The notes under the pieces are model-generated. The model was not told the origin of the DNA. It saw only the letters and a list, made by a program, of their open reading frames with translations, and made no database searches. Below are positions 55,572 to 64,000 of a DNA stretch of 64,000 nucleotides, one piece after another (positions within the stretch are counted from its first letter, which is position 1; each line of letters opens with the position of its first letter). Source of the DNA: an uncultured Mucilaginibacter sp. (GTDB lineage: Bacteria > Bacteroidota > Bacteroidia > Sphingobacteriales > Sphingobacteriaceae). Location of the stretch: the NCBI RefSeq assembly GCF_913773635.1, contig NZ_CAJYGQ010000012.1:62001-126000 (forward strand), in the 5' to 3' direction. The translations under genes and the position numbers were made by a program.

Positions 55572-56273
55572 TTATTCAACAATGGTAACCATGTCTTCTT
55601 CAATGAGCTCTTCGCCCTTAAAGCGCTTTAACAGTTGAGCTGTTGCCACAACGTCTTTCTGGCAGTAGGCGCATATGCGTTCAAGTGCATTATCTACCCA
55701 GTACACATGCCCAACCATGCTACCATCAATATCATCTTTGGGGGTAGGTATGTTAAATATGGCTGCCATTAAGTTAAGTGAGGTGAAGTTTTTGTAGTCG
55801 CCAAATTTCCATAGCTCCATAGTATCCAAGTGGCAAATTTCCCATGGCTTTTTACCGGCAATTTGTAGTTGCAATGGTAGCCTTATGCCATTAACCAACA
55901 TGCGCCTGCATATGTATGGAAAATCGAATTCTTTTGCGTTATGCCCGCACAAAACCAAGTTATGAGATCTTTTGCTCAACATGCCCGCAAAATTGGCTAA
56001 TAATTCTTCTTCGTGATGTGAAGCAAAGGATTTTACCCTCAGACCGCCCTCCCGTGTAAACATTCCTACCGATATGCAAATGATTTTACCAAATTCGGCT
56101 TGAATACCGGCATTGCGATAAAAGTCTTCGGCTGTTTCGTCTTTGCGCTGATAAGTTGTTTTTTTCTCCCACAAATGCTTTAAGTTTTCCGGAACCTGGT
56201 CATAACTACCGTATTGAGGTACGGTTTCAATGTCAATTACCATGATATTATACCAATCCAGATTATCGAGCAT
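55572..56273 (-). CDS. Predicted 3'-5' exonuclease (PolB-like, DEDDy)
   Basis: A 233-residue stand-alone DnaQ-fold nuclease related to the exonuclease domain of family B DNA polymerase. The metal residues are present: DIETV (Exo I, about 15-19), GHNAKEFDFPY (Exo II, about 119-129) and CAYCQKDV (Exo III, Tyr and Asp, about 205-212). No polymerase domain follows. The in vivo role is not known. Confidence 0.85.
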   Translation of the reverse strand: MLDNLDWYNIMVIDIETVPQYGSYDQVPENLKHLWEKKTTYQRKDETAEDFYRNAGIQAEFGKIICISVGMFTREGGLRVKSFASHHEEELLANFAGMLSKRSHNLVLCGHNAKEFDFPYICRRMLVNGIRLPLQLQIAGKKPWEICHLDTMELWKFGDYKNFTSLNLMAAIFNIPTPKDDIDGSMVGHVYWVDNALERICAYCQKDVVATAQLLKRFKGEELIEEDMVTIVE

Positions 56274-56343
56274 ATTTAACAGTTTACTTTACGCTACAAA
56301 TTAAAGCATTTTTACTGATGATGTACTTTTGCCCTTACTTTTG

Positions 56344-56351
56344 TACGTTTG
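56344..56351 (+). promoter_or_regulatory. Possible -7 promoter element
   Basis: TACGTTTG fits TAnnTTTG and lies 26 bases before the glycosyltransferase ATG at 56378. A TTTTG at 56327-56331 is too close (12 bases), so the -33 element is missing. Confidence 0.35.
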
Positions 56352-56377
56352 TGATTTAATAAGCTTCCGTGTAATAC

Positions 56378-57157
56378 ATGAATATGACCATGCACAAGGA
56401 GCTTCAGTGCATGATACACGAAAAATTGCCTATGATTATAAGTAAGTTATCAATTGTGATACCCGCCTACAACGAAGGCCGTACCATTCATCTTATTTTA
56501 AATAAGGTTAAAGCAGTTGAATTAATTAATGATATACAGAAAGAGGTAATTATAGTAAATGACTGTTCTACAGATGATACGGAATTAGCTGTGCAGCGCT
56601 ACATAAGCCAAAACCCTGAAATCGAAATCAAATATTATAAACACGATGTAAATCAGGGTAAAGGTGCTGCTTTACATACCGGTATATCGAAGGCAACGGG
56701 TGAATATTTGATTATACAAGATGCCGATTTAGAGTATGACCCGGCCGAGTACAACGACCTTCTTAAACCTGTTGTAAATGGCTTTGCAGATGTAGTCTAC
56801 GGCTCAAGATTTATGGGCAGCAACCCGCACAGGATATTGTTTTTTTGGCATACCATTGGCAACCGTTGGCTAACACTGGCTTCAAACATGTTTTCAAATT
56901 TGAATTTAACCGATATGGAGACATGTTATAAGCTATTTAAAACCAGCATGGTACAAGGCCTTAAGTTAACCGAAAAGAGATTTGGATTTGAACCTGAGGT
57001 AACCATCAAAATGTCGCGTATACCTCATATACGTATATACGAGGTAGGCATATCTTATTATGGTCGAACCTATTACGAAGGCAAGAAAATCGGGTGGAAA
57101 GATGGCGTGAGAGCAATATATTGTATCCTTAAATTTGGCTTATTCAAAGCTAAATAA
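56378..57157 (+). CDS. DPM1-like glycosyltransferase family 2
   Basis: Family 2 sugar transferase that probably moves a hexose from a nucleotide to a polyprenyl phosphate. After LSIVIPAYNEGRTIHLIL (N-terminal block) come the NDCSTDDTE motif, the metal-binding IQDADLEYDP (Asp-Ala-Asp) and DMETCYKLF, typical of dolichyl-phosphate glucosyl-/mannosyltransferase relatives. No C-terminal membrane helix is seen. The ATG at 56378 gives 259 residues; an ATG at 56432 would begin directly at the conserved block (241 residues) and is about equally likely. Confidence 0.85.
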   Translation: MNMTMHKELQCMIHEKLPMIISKLSIVIPAYNEGRTIHLILNKVKAVELINDIQKEVIIVNDCSTDDTELAVQRYISQNPEIEIKYYKHDVNQGKGAALHTGISKATGEYLIIQDADLEYDPAEYNDLLKPVVNGFADVVYGSRFMGSNPHRILFFWHTIGNRWLTLASNMFSNLNLTDMETCYKLFKTSMVQGLKLTEKRFGFEPEVTIKMSRIPHIRIYEVGISYYGRTYYEGKKIGWKDGVRAIYCILKFGLFKAK

Positions 57158-58135
57158 TCAAATGTTATCAGTGCTTACTAATCCGGCCAGCACACCTTCT
57201 TTAAGGGAATAAGCCGTCATTAAAACGTTGCTTACGTTTAATTTGTGTAACAAGTGGCGGGATAATAGTGCCGCTACTACAATCATATCAACCCGAATAG
57301 TAGCTATACCTTTGTTAGATTCACGTTCGCTATGCGTAGAATCAATGATTTTGTTTAAGATGTTGTTCAATTTTCCATCCGTAAAGCGGTAAGTAATGTA
57401 ATTGCTTATGTCAAATTCGTGATCTTCGCTACGCTCAATTAGCTCAGCAAACGTTTCAAATGCGCCCGAAGATCCAATAATATTATTAATTTGATATCCG
57501 GATGCTGCTTCATACAACGGACTTAATTTATCGTCGAGGTATCCAGTCAAGTTGCTTATTTCAACAGCTGATATAGGATCAGAATGGTGGAACAAAGCCA
57601 TCAAGCGTGCAGCGCCTACTTCAAAGCTCTGTTTGTAGTGTATGCAGTTGGCATTACATATAATAAACTCAACACTACCGCCGCCTATATCAATAATCAG
57701 GCTGTCAGCATCCGTTAAACATCCTGAAGCTTTCACACCTTCATAAATGTAAGTTGCTTCCTTGTCGCCTGTAATCGTTTCTATTTGAATCCCTGTTGCA
57801 TCATAAACCTCACTTATAAAATGTTGGCCATTTGATGCGCTGCGCATAGCTGATGTAGCAATTGCTTTTATCGCTTTGGCTTCATGCCTGTCAATAAGTA
57901 GTTTGAAGTTCTTTAGTGCGGCTAACCCTCGTTCAAATGCCTCGGGTTGGATAGTTCCTTCATTAATTCCACCTTCGCCCAGTTTTACGCCAAGATGCTC
58001 GTGATGTATTACTTTGAAGAAGCCTTCATCAGGCTCGGCAATGGTTAGGTGAAAGGTGTTGGTGCCCAAATCCATTACAGCCACACGGTTTTTATAATTA
58101 TTCAAAGCAGGTACATTGTTAGTAGATGGAAGCAT
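57158..58135 (-). CDS. Ppx/GppA-family phosphatase
   Basis: Exopolyphosphatase or pppGpp 5'-phosphohydrolase of the ASKHA fold. It has the phosphate loop AVMDLGTNTFHLTIAE near the N-terminus and IIDIGGGSVEFI (about 148-159), with the TSAMRSASNG loop (about 88-98). With about 325 residues it has only the catalytic lobes, without the C-terminal HD-like extension of the E. coli proteins. The start at 58135 is preferred over 58180, which adds 15 residues unrelated to the family. It is tail-to-tail with the glycosyltransferase gene (stops adjacent). Confidence 0.85.
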   Translation of the reverse strand: MLPSTNNVPALNNYKNRVAVMDLGTNTFHLTIAEPDEGFFKVIHHEHLGVKLGEGGINEGTIQPEAFERGLAALKNFKLLIDRHEAKAIKAIATSAMRSASNGQHFISEVYDATGIQIETITGDKEATYIYEGVKASGCLTDADSLIIDIGGGSVEFIICNANCIHYKQSFEVGAARLMALFHHSDPISAVEISNLTGYLDDKLSPLYEAASGYQINNIIGSSGAFETFAELIERSEDHEFDISNYITYRFTDGKLNNILNKIIDSTHSERESNKGIATIRVDMIVVAALLSRHLLHKLNVSNVLMTAYSLKEGVLAGLVSTDNI

Positions 58136-58226
58136 ACGGCTTAAATGTACAAACCCCATAAAATGTTTTAAGCTTTCCACATGGTGAAAAGCTTAAAATA
58201 ACATTAATAGTAAATGGTTATCAGCA

Positions 58227-59477
58227 TTATTCTTTGTAGAAAAACCACTTTACTAACTCGCTGTAACTTGCTTTTTTTCCGTACATTAAAATACCAACGC
58301 GATATATACGTGCTGCTACCCAAACGGTAAAAATAAAGCCAATTACCATCAAGCCCATTGATAGGCCTACCTGCCATGGATCAGGGTCAAATGGCAAACG
58401 AACCATCATAGCTACCGGAGCAGTGAACGGTATGATAGACAACCAAAAGGCCAGTGTACTATCGGGGTTTTGAGCCAGGAACGTTACAGATATAAGGTAA
58501 GTAAACAATAGCGGCATGGTAATAGGGAACATAAACTGCTGCGTTTCAGATTCACTGTCAACTGCAGAACCTACGGCTGCAAACAGGGCGCTATACAGTA
58601 AAAATCCGGTAAGAAAATAAAACAAGAAGCAACTTACGATGTACCCAAACGGCACACCCTTTAATGATGCGAATACACCCAGCATAGGGCTTTGCGGAGC
58701 ATTGAAATATTTGTTGGCAATGTAACTTACTACTACAGAAAGCACAATCCAGGCTAAAAATTGAGTCAGGCTTACAAGTGCTACGCCTATAATTTTGCCA
58801 AGCATTAATTGGAATGGCTTAACCGATGATACAATTACTTCAATAATTCGATTGGTTTTTTCTTCAATAACACCACGCATAACCTGTGCGCCGTAAATGA
58901 ATAACGACAGGTAAATGATAATGGCACCTGCTACACCAACACCATACAAAGCACCTACGTTTGATTCTTTGTCGCCACTGTCTGTAACCTCTTTGGCACT
59001 AATGCTTATGTTGCTTTTGACATCCTTAATTTTTGCCGTGTCTATACCGCGAGCAATCATGTTGTTATTAGTGGCTATATCATTCAGCTGCCGCTCAATG
59101 GCCATTGATACGGTTATGTTCGGTTTCTTCTCAGAAAGTAGCTGTATAGATTTGAGGCTCTCGTAGTCTTTGGGTATGTACAGCAAAATATCATCTTTAT
59201 GCGTTTTTAAATCTTTACGGGCTTCAGCCAAAGGTTTATTTACATCCTCAAATTTAATGGTTGGCTTATTTTGCATTTTGCCGGCAAACTGGCCGGTTTC
59301 ATCTAAAACCTTAACCGTACGAATGGCATTAAGCTCGCTGCTGTTTTTATAAATAAGGTACATTACAGCATACATTGCCAACAAAAGAACGGGCACCAAA
59401 AACACCGTAACTAAAAATGCTTTTTTGCGCACACGCGATAAATATTCGCGTTGTATAATGAGTAAAACTTTGTTCAT
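58227..59477 (-). CDS. ABC transporter permease, NatB-like (ABC-2 family)
   Basis: A 416-residue membrane subunit. One helix near the N-terminus (about 20-44), a large extracellular domain (about 50-175), then five to six C-terminal helices. Segments KAFLVTVFLVPVLLLAM and EEKTNRIIEVIVSSVKPFQLMLGKI (partly) are typical of the NatB/YhaP group. It follows its ATPase gene by ten bases. Sodium or drug export has been proposed for relatives; the substrate is unknown here. Confidence 0.85.
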   Translation of the reverse strand: MNKVLLIIQREYLSRVRKKAFLVTVFLVPVLLLAMYAVMYLIYKNSSELNAIRTVKVLDETGQFAGKMQNKPTIKFEDVNKPLAEARKDLKTHKDDILLYIPKDYESLKSIQLLSEKKPNITVSMAIERQLNDIATNNNMIARGIDTAKIKDVKSNISISAKEVTDSGDKESNVGALYGVGVAGAIIIYLSLFIYGAQVMRGVIEEKTNRIIEVIVSSVKPFQLMLGKIIGVALVSLTQFLAWIVLSVVVSYIANKYFNAPQSPMLGVFASLKGVPFGYIVSCFLFYFLTGFLLYSALFAAVGSAVDSESETQQFMFPITMPLLFTYLISVTFLAQNPDSTLAFWLSIIPFTAPVAMMVRLPFDPDPWQVGLSMGLMVIGFIFTVWVAARIYRVGILMYGKKASYSELVKWFFYKE

Positions 59478-59487
59478 GTGACTAAGC

Positions 59488-60384
59488 TTATTTGGTTTGC
59501 TGAATAAATATTTCGTGAACGCTTGGTATAATTTCCTGCAGGCGATTAACGCTTACCTGCGGAATGAGGTATTGCAAAACGTCATTTGAGGTGGCACCCT
59601 CATTTAGTTTTAAACGCAATGTATGGGTCTCATCATTAAAGGCTTCATCAATAGTGGTGAATGGTTGGTTGCCGTTCATACTTAAGGCATTGCCGCTATA
59701 CTCAATGAGGTAGGTTGCATTACGATATGAATTGCGTATGTCTTTTATACGTCCGTCAAGTATCTTGTGTGATTTATGTATTAATGCAATTGAGCTGCAC
59801 AACTCTTCAACAGATTCCATGCGGTGCGTTGAAAAGAGTATGGTTGCACCTTTTTGATTGAGCTCAATTATTTCGTTTTTTATCACTTCTGCATTACCCG
59901 GATCAAATCCACTAAACGGTTCATCAAGAATAATCAAATCAGGTTCATGTAAAACGGTGGCAACAAACTGCGCCTTTTGCTGCATACCTTTTGAAAGTTC
60001 TTCAACCTTTTTATTCCACCAGTCTTGAATTTGTAGCTTTTCAAACCAGTTTTTTATACGGCGAGTAGCCTCGGCGTGGCTTAAACCTTTAAGGCGTGCT
60101 AGGTAAACAATCTGCTCGCCTATGGCCATTTTTTTATATAGCCCGCGCTCCTCTGGCATGTAGCCTATTCTTTCAATATGTGATTGATTGAGCTTTTCGC
60201 CGTTAAATAGAATTTCACCCGAGTCGGGTGCTGTAATTTGGTTAATGATGCGGATAAGAGAGGTTTTGCCGGCGCCATTAGGGCCTAAAAGACCAAATAT
60301 TTGGCCAGCCGGCACCTCAAGGCTAACATCATCCAACGCGCGATGACCGGCGTATTGTTTTACAATGTTGCGAATGCTAAGCAT
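59488..60384 (-). CDS. ABC transporter ATPase, NatA-like
   Basis: Nucleotide-binding subunit of 298 residues for the neighbouring permease. Walker A GPNGAGKTSLIR (about 34-45), Q-loop MPEERGLY, signature LSKGMQQKAQF (about 129-139), Walker B LIILDEPFSGFD (about 148-159) and H-loop FSTHRME. The last 80 residues form a C-terminal extension, also seen in NatA-type proteins. Confidence 0.9.
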   Translation of the reverse strand: MLSIRNIVKQYAGHRALDDVSLEVPAGQIFGLLGPNGAGKTSLIRIINQITAPDSGEILFNGEKLNQSHIERIGYMPEERGLYKKMAIGEQIVYLARLKGLSHAEATRRIKNWFEKLQIQDWWNKKVEELSKGMQQKAQFVATVLHEPDLIILDEPFSGFDPGNAEVIKNEIIELNQKGATILFSTHRMESVEELCSSIALIHKSHKILDGRIKDIRNSYRNATYLIEYSGNALSMNGNQPFTTIDEAFNDETHTLRLKLNEGATSNDVLQYLIPQVSVNRLQEIIPSVHEIFIQQTK

Positions 60385-60481
60385 AAATGTGGGGTCAGTG
60401 GTTAAGTACGTGAATTTAGCGTTTAATTTTTAGATAACATTGACAAAACCTTGTTACAAATACAGCCTAAGTATTTTTAAC

Positions 60482-60515
60482 AAAAAAAGCCTGAAAGCAT
60501 TACGCTTTCAGGCTT
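60482..60515 (-). terminator. Terminator of htpG
   Basis: Perfect 12-base stem AAGCCTGAAAGC (60487-60498) with GCTTTCAGGCTT (60504-60515), five-base loop, followed on the minus strand by a seven-T run (60488-60482). It begins 20 bases past the htpG stop. Confidence 0.9.
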
Positions 60516-60534
60516 CATTACATATTTAAGCAGC

Positions 60535-62418
60535 TTATATCAAGCTTACGCTTCTGTTAACAAACTCGGTAAGCTCGGCACCGGTTAATAAACCTTGTGA
60601 AAGTAAAGCTAAATCAAAAGCTTGCTTTGCTAATTGGGCTTGCTCATTCTCATCACCGGTTTCCAAAATGCGGCTTATAAGTTTATGGTTTCCGTTTACT
60701 ACAACCTTATAGTTGTCTGGCAGGTTTCCGTAAAAACTCATACCACCCCCCATTTGAGCCATATCTTTCATGCGGCGCATAAACTCGTCCATGGTTACGG
60801 TTACCGGTAATTCATCGGGGTTAAGGCTTTCCAGTTCAACCTTAAAGCCAGGCTTGGTAATTGCCTTTTCAAATACGCTTTTAACCTGGGTAACCTGGTC
60901 GTCAGTCAATACTGTTGCCGGTGCATCATCTTTTTTAATCAATTTATCAGCAACATCAGCATCAACCCGTTTCAATGAAGTTTTTTCGAGTTTTTGTTCC
61001 AACTGGCTAACAAAATGATTGTCAATAGGGGAGTTCATCACCAACACATCATATCCCTTTTTAGTAGCCGATTGTATAAATGAATCCTGCTTTTCCGGCT
61101 CATTAGTATATAGATAAACTAATTGCCCGTCCTTATCAGTTTGTGCTGCTGTAACTTTTTCCTTGTACTCGTTTAATGTGTAGTTTTCTTTGGCGGTGTT
61201 GGTCAATAAAACAAAGTCTTTAGCTTTCTCATTGAACTTATCATCGCTTACGTAACCATACTTCACAAATAAACCTATGTCGCTCCATTTTTCTTCATAA
61301 GCTTTACGGTCAGCTTTGAAAATTTCGCTTAACTTATCAGCAACTTTTTTGGTGATGTAAGTATTGATTTTCTTCACATTGCTATCAGCCTGTAAGAAAC
61401 TGCGCGATACGTTCAGCGGAATATCCGGTGAATCGATAACACCGTGCAATAGCATCAAAAACTCAGGAACAATATCTTTAACCTCATCAGTTATAAATAC
61501 CTGACGAGAGAACAATTTGATTTTGTTGCGTTGGAAATCAAAGTCATTCTTAACCTTAGGGAAGTATAGTACACCGGTAAGGTTGAACGGATAGTCAACA
61601 TTCAGGTGAATCCAGAACAATGGCTCTTCAGAGAATGGATAAAGCTCTTTGTAAAACTGCAGGTAATCCTCATCCTTAAGTTCTGACGGTGCTTTGGTCC
61701 ATATAGGCGTGGTTTCGTTTATGATGTTATCACTAACTACCGACATGTATTTCGGCTTGCCTTCTTCGTCCTCACCATCAGGAACCTGATCTGTACGCTC
61801 ACCAAACTTAATTGGCACAGGTAAAAACTTAGCATACTTGTCTAAAATTTCCTGTAGCTTTTGCTTGCTTACAAACTCTTCCGAATCTTTGTTAATATGC
61901 AAAATAATGTCGGTACCGCGTGTGGTGCGTGTGCCTTCAGTAATCTCAAACTCAGTACTGCCGTCACAAGTCCAGCGTGCAGGTTCTGCACCTTCCTGGT
62001 AAGATAACGTGTTAATCTCAACCTGATCGGCAACCATAAAGGCAGAATAAAAGCCCAAACCGAAGCGTCCGATGATTTCGTTAGCGTCTTTAGCCTCTTT
62101 GAACTTTTCCATAAATTCAGTTGCACCCGAAAATGCAATTTGATTTATGTATTTTTTTATCTCATCAGCGGTCATACCAATACCGTTATCAGATATGGTA
62201 ATGGTTTTGGCTGTTTCATCTAACGCAACTTCAACTTGTAATTCACCTAATTCGCCGTTATACTGACCTAAAGACGATAAACGCTTCATTTTTTGGGTAG
62301 CATCAACTGCGTTTGATACAAGCTCACGCAAAAAAATCTCGTTATCAGAGTATAAAAACTTTTTAATGATGGGGAAGATATTTTCGGTGTGAATCGAAAT
62401 TGTTCCTTTTTCCTGCAT
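60535..62418 (-). CDS. htpG: Molecular chaperone HtpG (Hsp90)
   Basis: ATP-dependent chaperone of 627 residues. N-terminal GHKL ATPase domain with FLRELVSNAVDA (Glu/Asn), DNGIGMT and GRFGLGFYSAF loops; a middle domain with RQVFITDEV; and a C-terminal dimerisation domain. It lacks the eukaryotic charged linker and MEEVD tail. It is a single transcription unit with its own terminator. An imperfect palindrome upstream (62489-62501) may be a heat-shock control site. Confidence 0.96.
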   Translation of the reverse strand: MQEKGTISIHTENIFPIIKKFLYSDNEIFLRELVSNAVDATQKMKRLSSLGQYNGELGELQVEVALDETAKTITISDNGIGMTADEIKKYINQIAFSGATEFMEKFKEAKDANEIIGRFGLGFYSAFMVADQVEINTLSYQEGAEPARWTCDGSTEFEITEGTRTTRGTDIILHINKDSEEFVSKQKLQEILDKYAKFLPVPIKFGERTDQVPDGEDEEGKPKYMSVVSDNIINETTPIWTKAPSELKDEDYLQFYKELYPFSEEPLFWIHLNVDYPFNLTGVLYFPKVKNDFDFQRNKIKLFSRQVFITDEVKDIVPEFLMLLHGVIDSPDIPLNVSRSFLQADSNVKKINTYITKKVADKLSEIFKADRKAYEEKWSDIGLFVKYGYVSDDKFNEKAKDFVLLTNTAKENYTLNEYKEKVTAAQTDKDGQLVYLYTNEPEKQDSFIQSATKKGYDVLVMNSPIDNHFVSQLEQKLEKTSLKRVDADVADKLIKKDDAPATVLTDDQVTQVKSVFEKAITKPGFKVELESLNPDELPVTVTMDEFMRRMKDMAQMGGGMSFYGNLPDNYKVVVNGNHKLISRILETGDENEQAQLAKQAFDLALLSQGLLTGAELTEFVNRSVSLI

Positions 62419-62488
62419 ATGATTATTTTTTGATATTATTATTTGACTATAATGGTTTTAACAAGGCTTGTTCCAATTGTATTTTAAT

Positions 62489-62501
62489 TGTCAAAATGGC
62501 A
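62489..62501. promoter_or_regulatory. Possible heat-shock operator-like palindrome upstream of htpG
   Basis: TGTCA-AAA-TGGCA has 5-base inverted arms with one mismatch, about 70 bases before the htpG ATG. It resembles TGNCA-type palindromes I associate with chaperone genes in this phylum, but that association is from memory only. Confidence 0.25.
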
Positions 62502-62602
62502 GAGAAGTTAACCGCAAGCATAGTTTTCTTCAAATTGATGCTGCAAAAAGTGTCGATGTTTCAGAAGGGAATAGACGTATTTTACTCCAAAAATACTAAA
62601 GG

Positions 62603-63217
62603 CTATTTATGAACTTCGGCTTGCATGTAGCCGCCTATCACTTGCTCATTGAAATCGGGACTTTGAGAAAAGGCTTTGATGATAGCATCACGATCAGTAG
62701 ATGTACGGTTTTGGCTGAGTTTCTTTTTGCCCTGTAAATCGCTTATTTTGATATCAAACACTACGATTCCCTTGCACATCTTTAATTTATAGTCCAAAGG
62801 CAAACCGGCCCATTGCTTAAGATAGGCCATGTCATATGAACCTATCATTTCTTCGAGTGCTTGTAATTGTTCTGCTTCGTCTGTAATCACTGTGGCTTCA
62901 CCGTAGGCATGTATTGCTATGTAATTCCAGGTTGGTACGTTCAGCTCTTTTTCATAATGGGCAGGAGATATGTATGCATGCGGCTCGGTAAAAATTACCA
63001 GCGATGTTCCGTTAGCTATATATTCAGCTTGTGGATTGGCCTTGGCCAAATGGGAAGATAAGGTCACCTGCTCACCTTGTTGTTTAATCAAAAAGGGGAG
63101 GTGAGTGGCCTCGGGTATATTGCCGCTTATATTAATCAATGTAGCAAAGCTGTATTGCTTCATAAAAGCAACAGCCTCGCTAACATCATTTAACTCAAAG
63201 CTTTTTGGGGTATACAT
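62603..63217 (-). CDS. FMN-binding PaiB-family protein
   Basis: A 204-residue split-barrel flavoprotein of the PaiB group, called negative transcriptional regulators after B. subtilis PaiB. Motifs: MYTPKSFELND at the N-terminus, ATHLPFLI, SHLAKANPQ (about 76-84), the strand with SLVIFTEPHAYISP and VPTWNYIAIHAYG (about 117-129). These fit the family well; whether it binds DNA or acts as an oxidoreductase is unknown. It starts one base after the argF' gene stop, so it is likely cotranscribed with arginine genes. Confidence 0.82.
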   Translation of the reverse strand: MYTPKSFELNDVSEAVAFMKQYSFATLINISGNIPEATHLPFLIKQQGEQVTLSSHLAKANPQAEYIANGTSLVIFTEPHAYISPAHYEKELNVPTWNYIAIHAYGEATVITDEAEQLQALEEMIGSYDMAYLKQWAGLPLDYKLKMCKGIVVFDIKISDLQGKKKLSQNRTSTDRDAIIKAFSQSPDFNEQVIGGYMQAEVHK

Positions 63218-63218
63218 T

Positions 63219-64000
63219 TTACAAGCTTTGCAACAATTGCTTAAGTACTACCTGAGCAGCCCAAACTCGGTTACCTGCCTCGTGTATAATCACAGAGTTT
63301 GGGCCGTCCAGTATTTCGTCAGATAGCTCCAGGTTACGGCGAACAGGCAAGCAGTGCATCACTTTAGCATCATTAGTTGCTTTCAGTTTCTCGTTGTTGA
63401 GCATCCACCCAGGGTGAGTGCCGGTAACTGCGCCATAAGGCTCATAAGCCGACCAGTTTTTTACATAAATAAAATCGGCATCGGCAAGTGCTTCATCCTG
63501 GTTATGGGTAATTGTTGCGCCTCGCGTGAAGTCTTCGCTTAATTCGTAACCCTCCGGATGAGTAATTACAAAATCAACGTCGGCTTTACACATCCACTCG
63601 GCAAAGGAGTTAGGTACGGCCTGTGGCAATGCTTTAATGTGAGGCGCCCAGGTTAACACTACTTTAGGACGATCAACCGTTTTAAGCTCGGTGATAGTTA
63701 TTAAATCGGCCAAACTCTGCAATGGATGGCGGGTAGCCGATTCAAGGCTTACAACTGGTACGCCACAATATTCAACAAATTTGTTAAACACCTGCTCGGT
63801 ATAATCCTCCTCACGATTTTTAAGTCCAGGGAATGAGCGCACACCAATTATATCAACATACTGACCTAAAACGGCAGCGGCTTCGCGTACGTGCTCAACG
63901 GTAGTGCCATTCATCACGGCACCATCCTGTAGTTCCAGCGCCCAGCCTTCTTTATCAATATTAAGCACCATTACGTTCATGCCTAAATTAAGCGCGGCTT
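63219..64000 (-). CDS. argF': N-succinyl/N-acetylornithine carbamoyltransferase (partial, 5' end beyond window)
   Basis: Carbamoyl transfer to an acylated ornithine in the arginine pathway of Bacteroidota. The visible 260 codons run out of the window at 64000; the frame stays open upstream of Met at 63980 (AALNLG...), so this is a partial gene. Matching family blocks are VLNIDKEGWALEL, ESATRHPLQSLADL, HCLPVRRN and the last GNRVWAAQ. The residues that separate acetyl from succinyl specificity (near position 90-92) lie just outside, so I leave the acyl group open. Other arginine genes probably lie beyond the right edge. Confidence 0.9.
   Translation of the reverse strand, partial: AALNLGMNVMVLNIDKEGWALELQDGAVMNGTTVEHVREAAAVLGQYVDIIGVRSFPGLKNREEDYTEQVFNKFVEYCGVPVVSLESATRHPLQSLADLITITELKTVDRPKVVLTWAPHIKALPQAVPNSFAEWMCKADVDFVITHPEGYELSEDFTRGATITHNQDEALADADFIYVKNWSAYEPYGAVTGTHPGWMLNNEKLKATNDAKVMHCLPVRRNLELSDEILDGPNSVIIHEAGNRVWAAQVVLKQLLQSL

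Noticed and set aside
62496..62612. Small plus-strand frame of 38 codons (MAEKLTASIVFFKLML...)
   Set aside because: It has no clear promoter and overlaps the 3' end of the PaiB-like gene; chance is likely, although the lysine-rich amphipathic look is not excluded.
1..64000. CRISPR array, prophage, transposase or integron
   Set aside because: No regularly spaced direct repeats, phage structural genes, transposase motifs or attC-like arrays were seen; the repeats present are short intergenic hairpins.

Overview
The window looks like chromosomal DNA of a Bacteroidota species, most likely family Sphingobacteriaceae (Mucilaginibacter/Pedobacter-like). The grounds are protein-level resemblance (from memory, no search run), moderate-to-low GC, Bacteroidota-type promoters (TTTG-N19-TAnnTTTG, best at 16057-16087 and 26363-26393), and typical gene content such as an N-succinyl/acetylornithine carbamoyltransferase and an rpmH-rnpA-yidD cluster. 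I saw no rRNA, tRNA, CRISPR array, prophage or transposase.

Layout. 0.2-2.4 kb: queE and a secreted transglutaminase-fold protein. 2.4-8.9 kb: a marR-tolC-MFP-RND efflux operon with twin palindromes that look like MarR operators. 9-12.1 kb: a membrane protein, a LOG-family protein and a sodium:solute symporter. 12.2-15.5 kb: recR, a glycosyltransferase and two SDR enzymes. 15.5-16.0 kb: a decayed inward-rectifier potassium-channel gene. 16.0-20.1 kb: a split trp operon (trpD-F-B-A, no trpE/G/C) preceded by a promoter, a 15-codon leader peptide with three consecutive Trp codons and a terminator hairpin, that is, a ribosome-mediated attenuator. Repeats fill three of its spacers. 20.2-26.3 kb: yciO-like, a PAS sensor without an ATPase domain, rpoN, mscL, chaN-like. 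26.4-28 kb: rpmH, rnpA, yidD, tsaB. 28-34 kb: two envelope proteins, a DUF423 protein and priA. 34.2-37.1 kb: a three-gene cassette ending in two ankyrin-repeat proteins.

37.2-47.1 kb is the most distinctive metabolic region. It holds a ThuA-domain protein, a GH30-like glycosidase, a sodium:solute symporter, a four-carbon acid-sugar kinase (DUF1537), a PdxA2-type dehydrogenase, a DapA-superfamily lyase/aldolase, an iron-dependent alcohol dehydrogenase and a divergent AraC regulator. Tight overlaps suggest one catabolic operon for a glycoside-derived sugar acid; the substrate is unknown.

47.6-64 kb: DUF4126 and MscS proteins, a small secreted protein behind a structured intergenic region, VOC protein, polyprenyl synthetase, RNase R, a fused two-NBD peptide-type ABC ATPase, a PolB-like exonuclease, a DPM1-like glycosyltransferase, Ppx/GppA phosphatase, a NatAB-like ABC exporter, htpG, a PaiB-like flavoprotein and a partial argF' running off the right edge. 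Most of this is ordinary housekeeping. The trp attenuator, the sugar-acid operon, the channel pseudogene and the MarR operators are the items most worth a second look.
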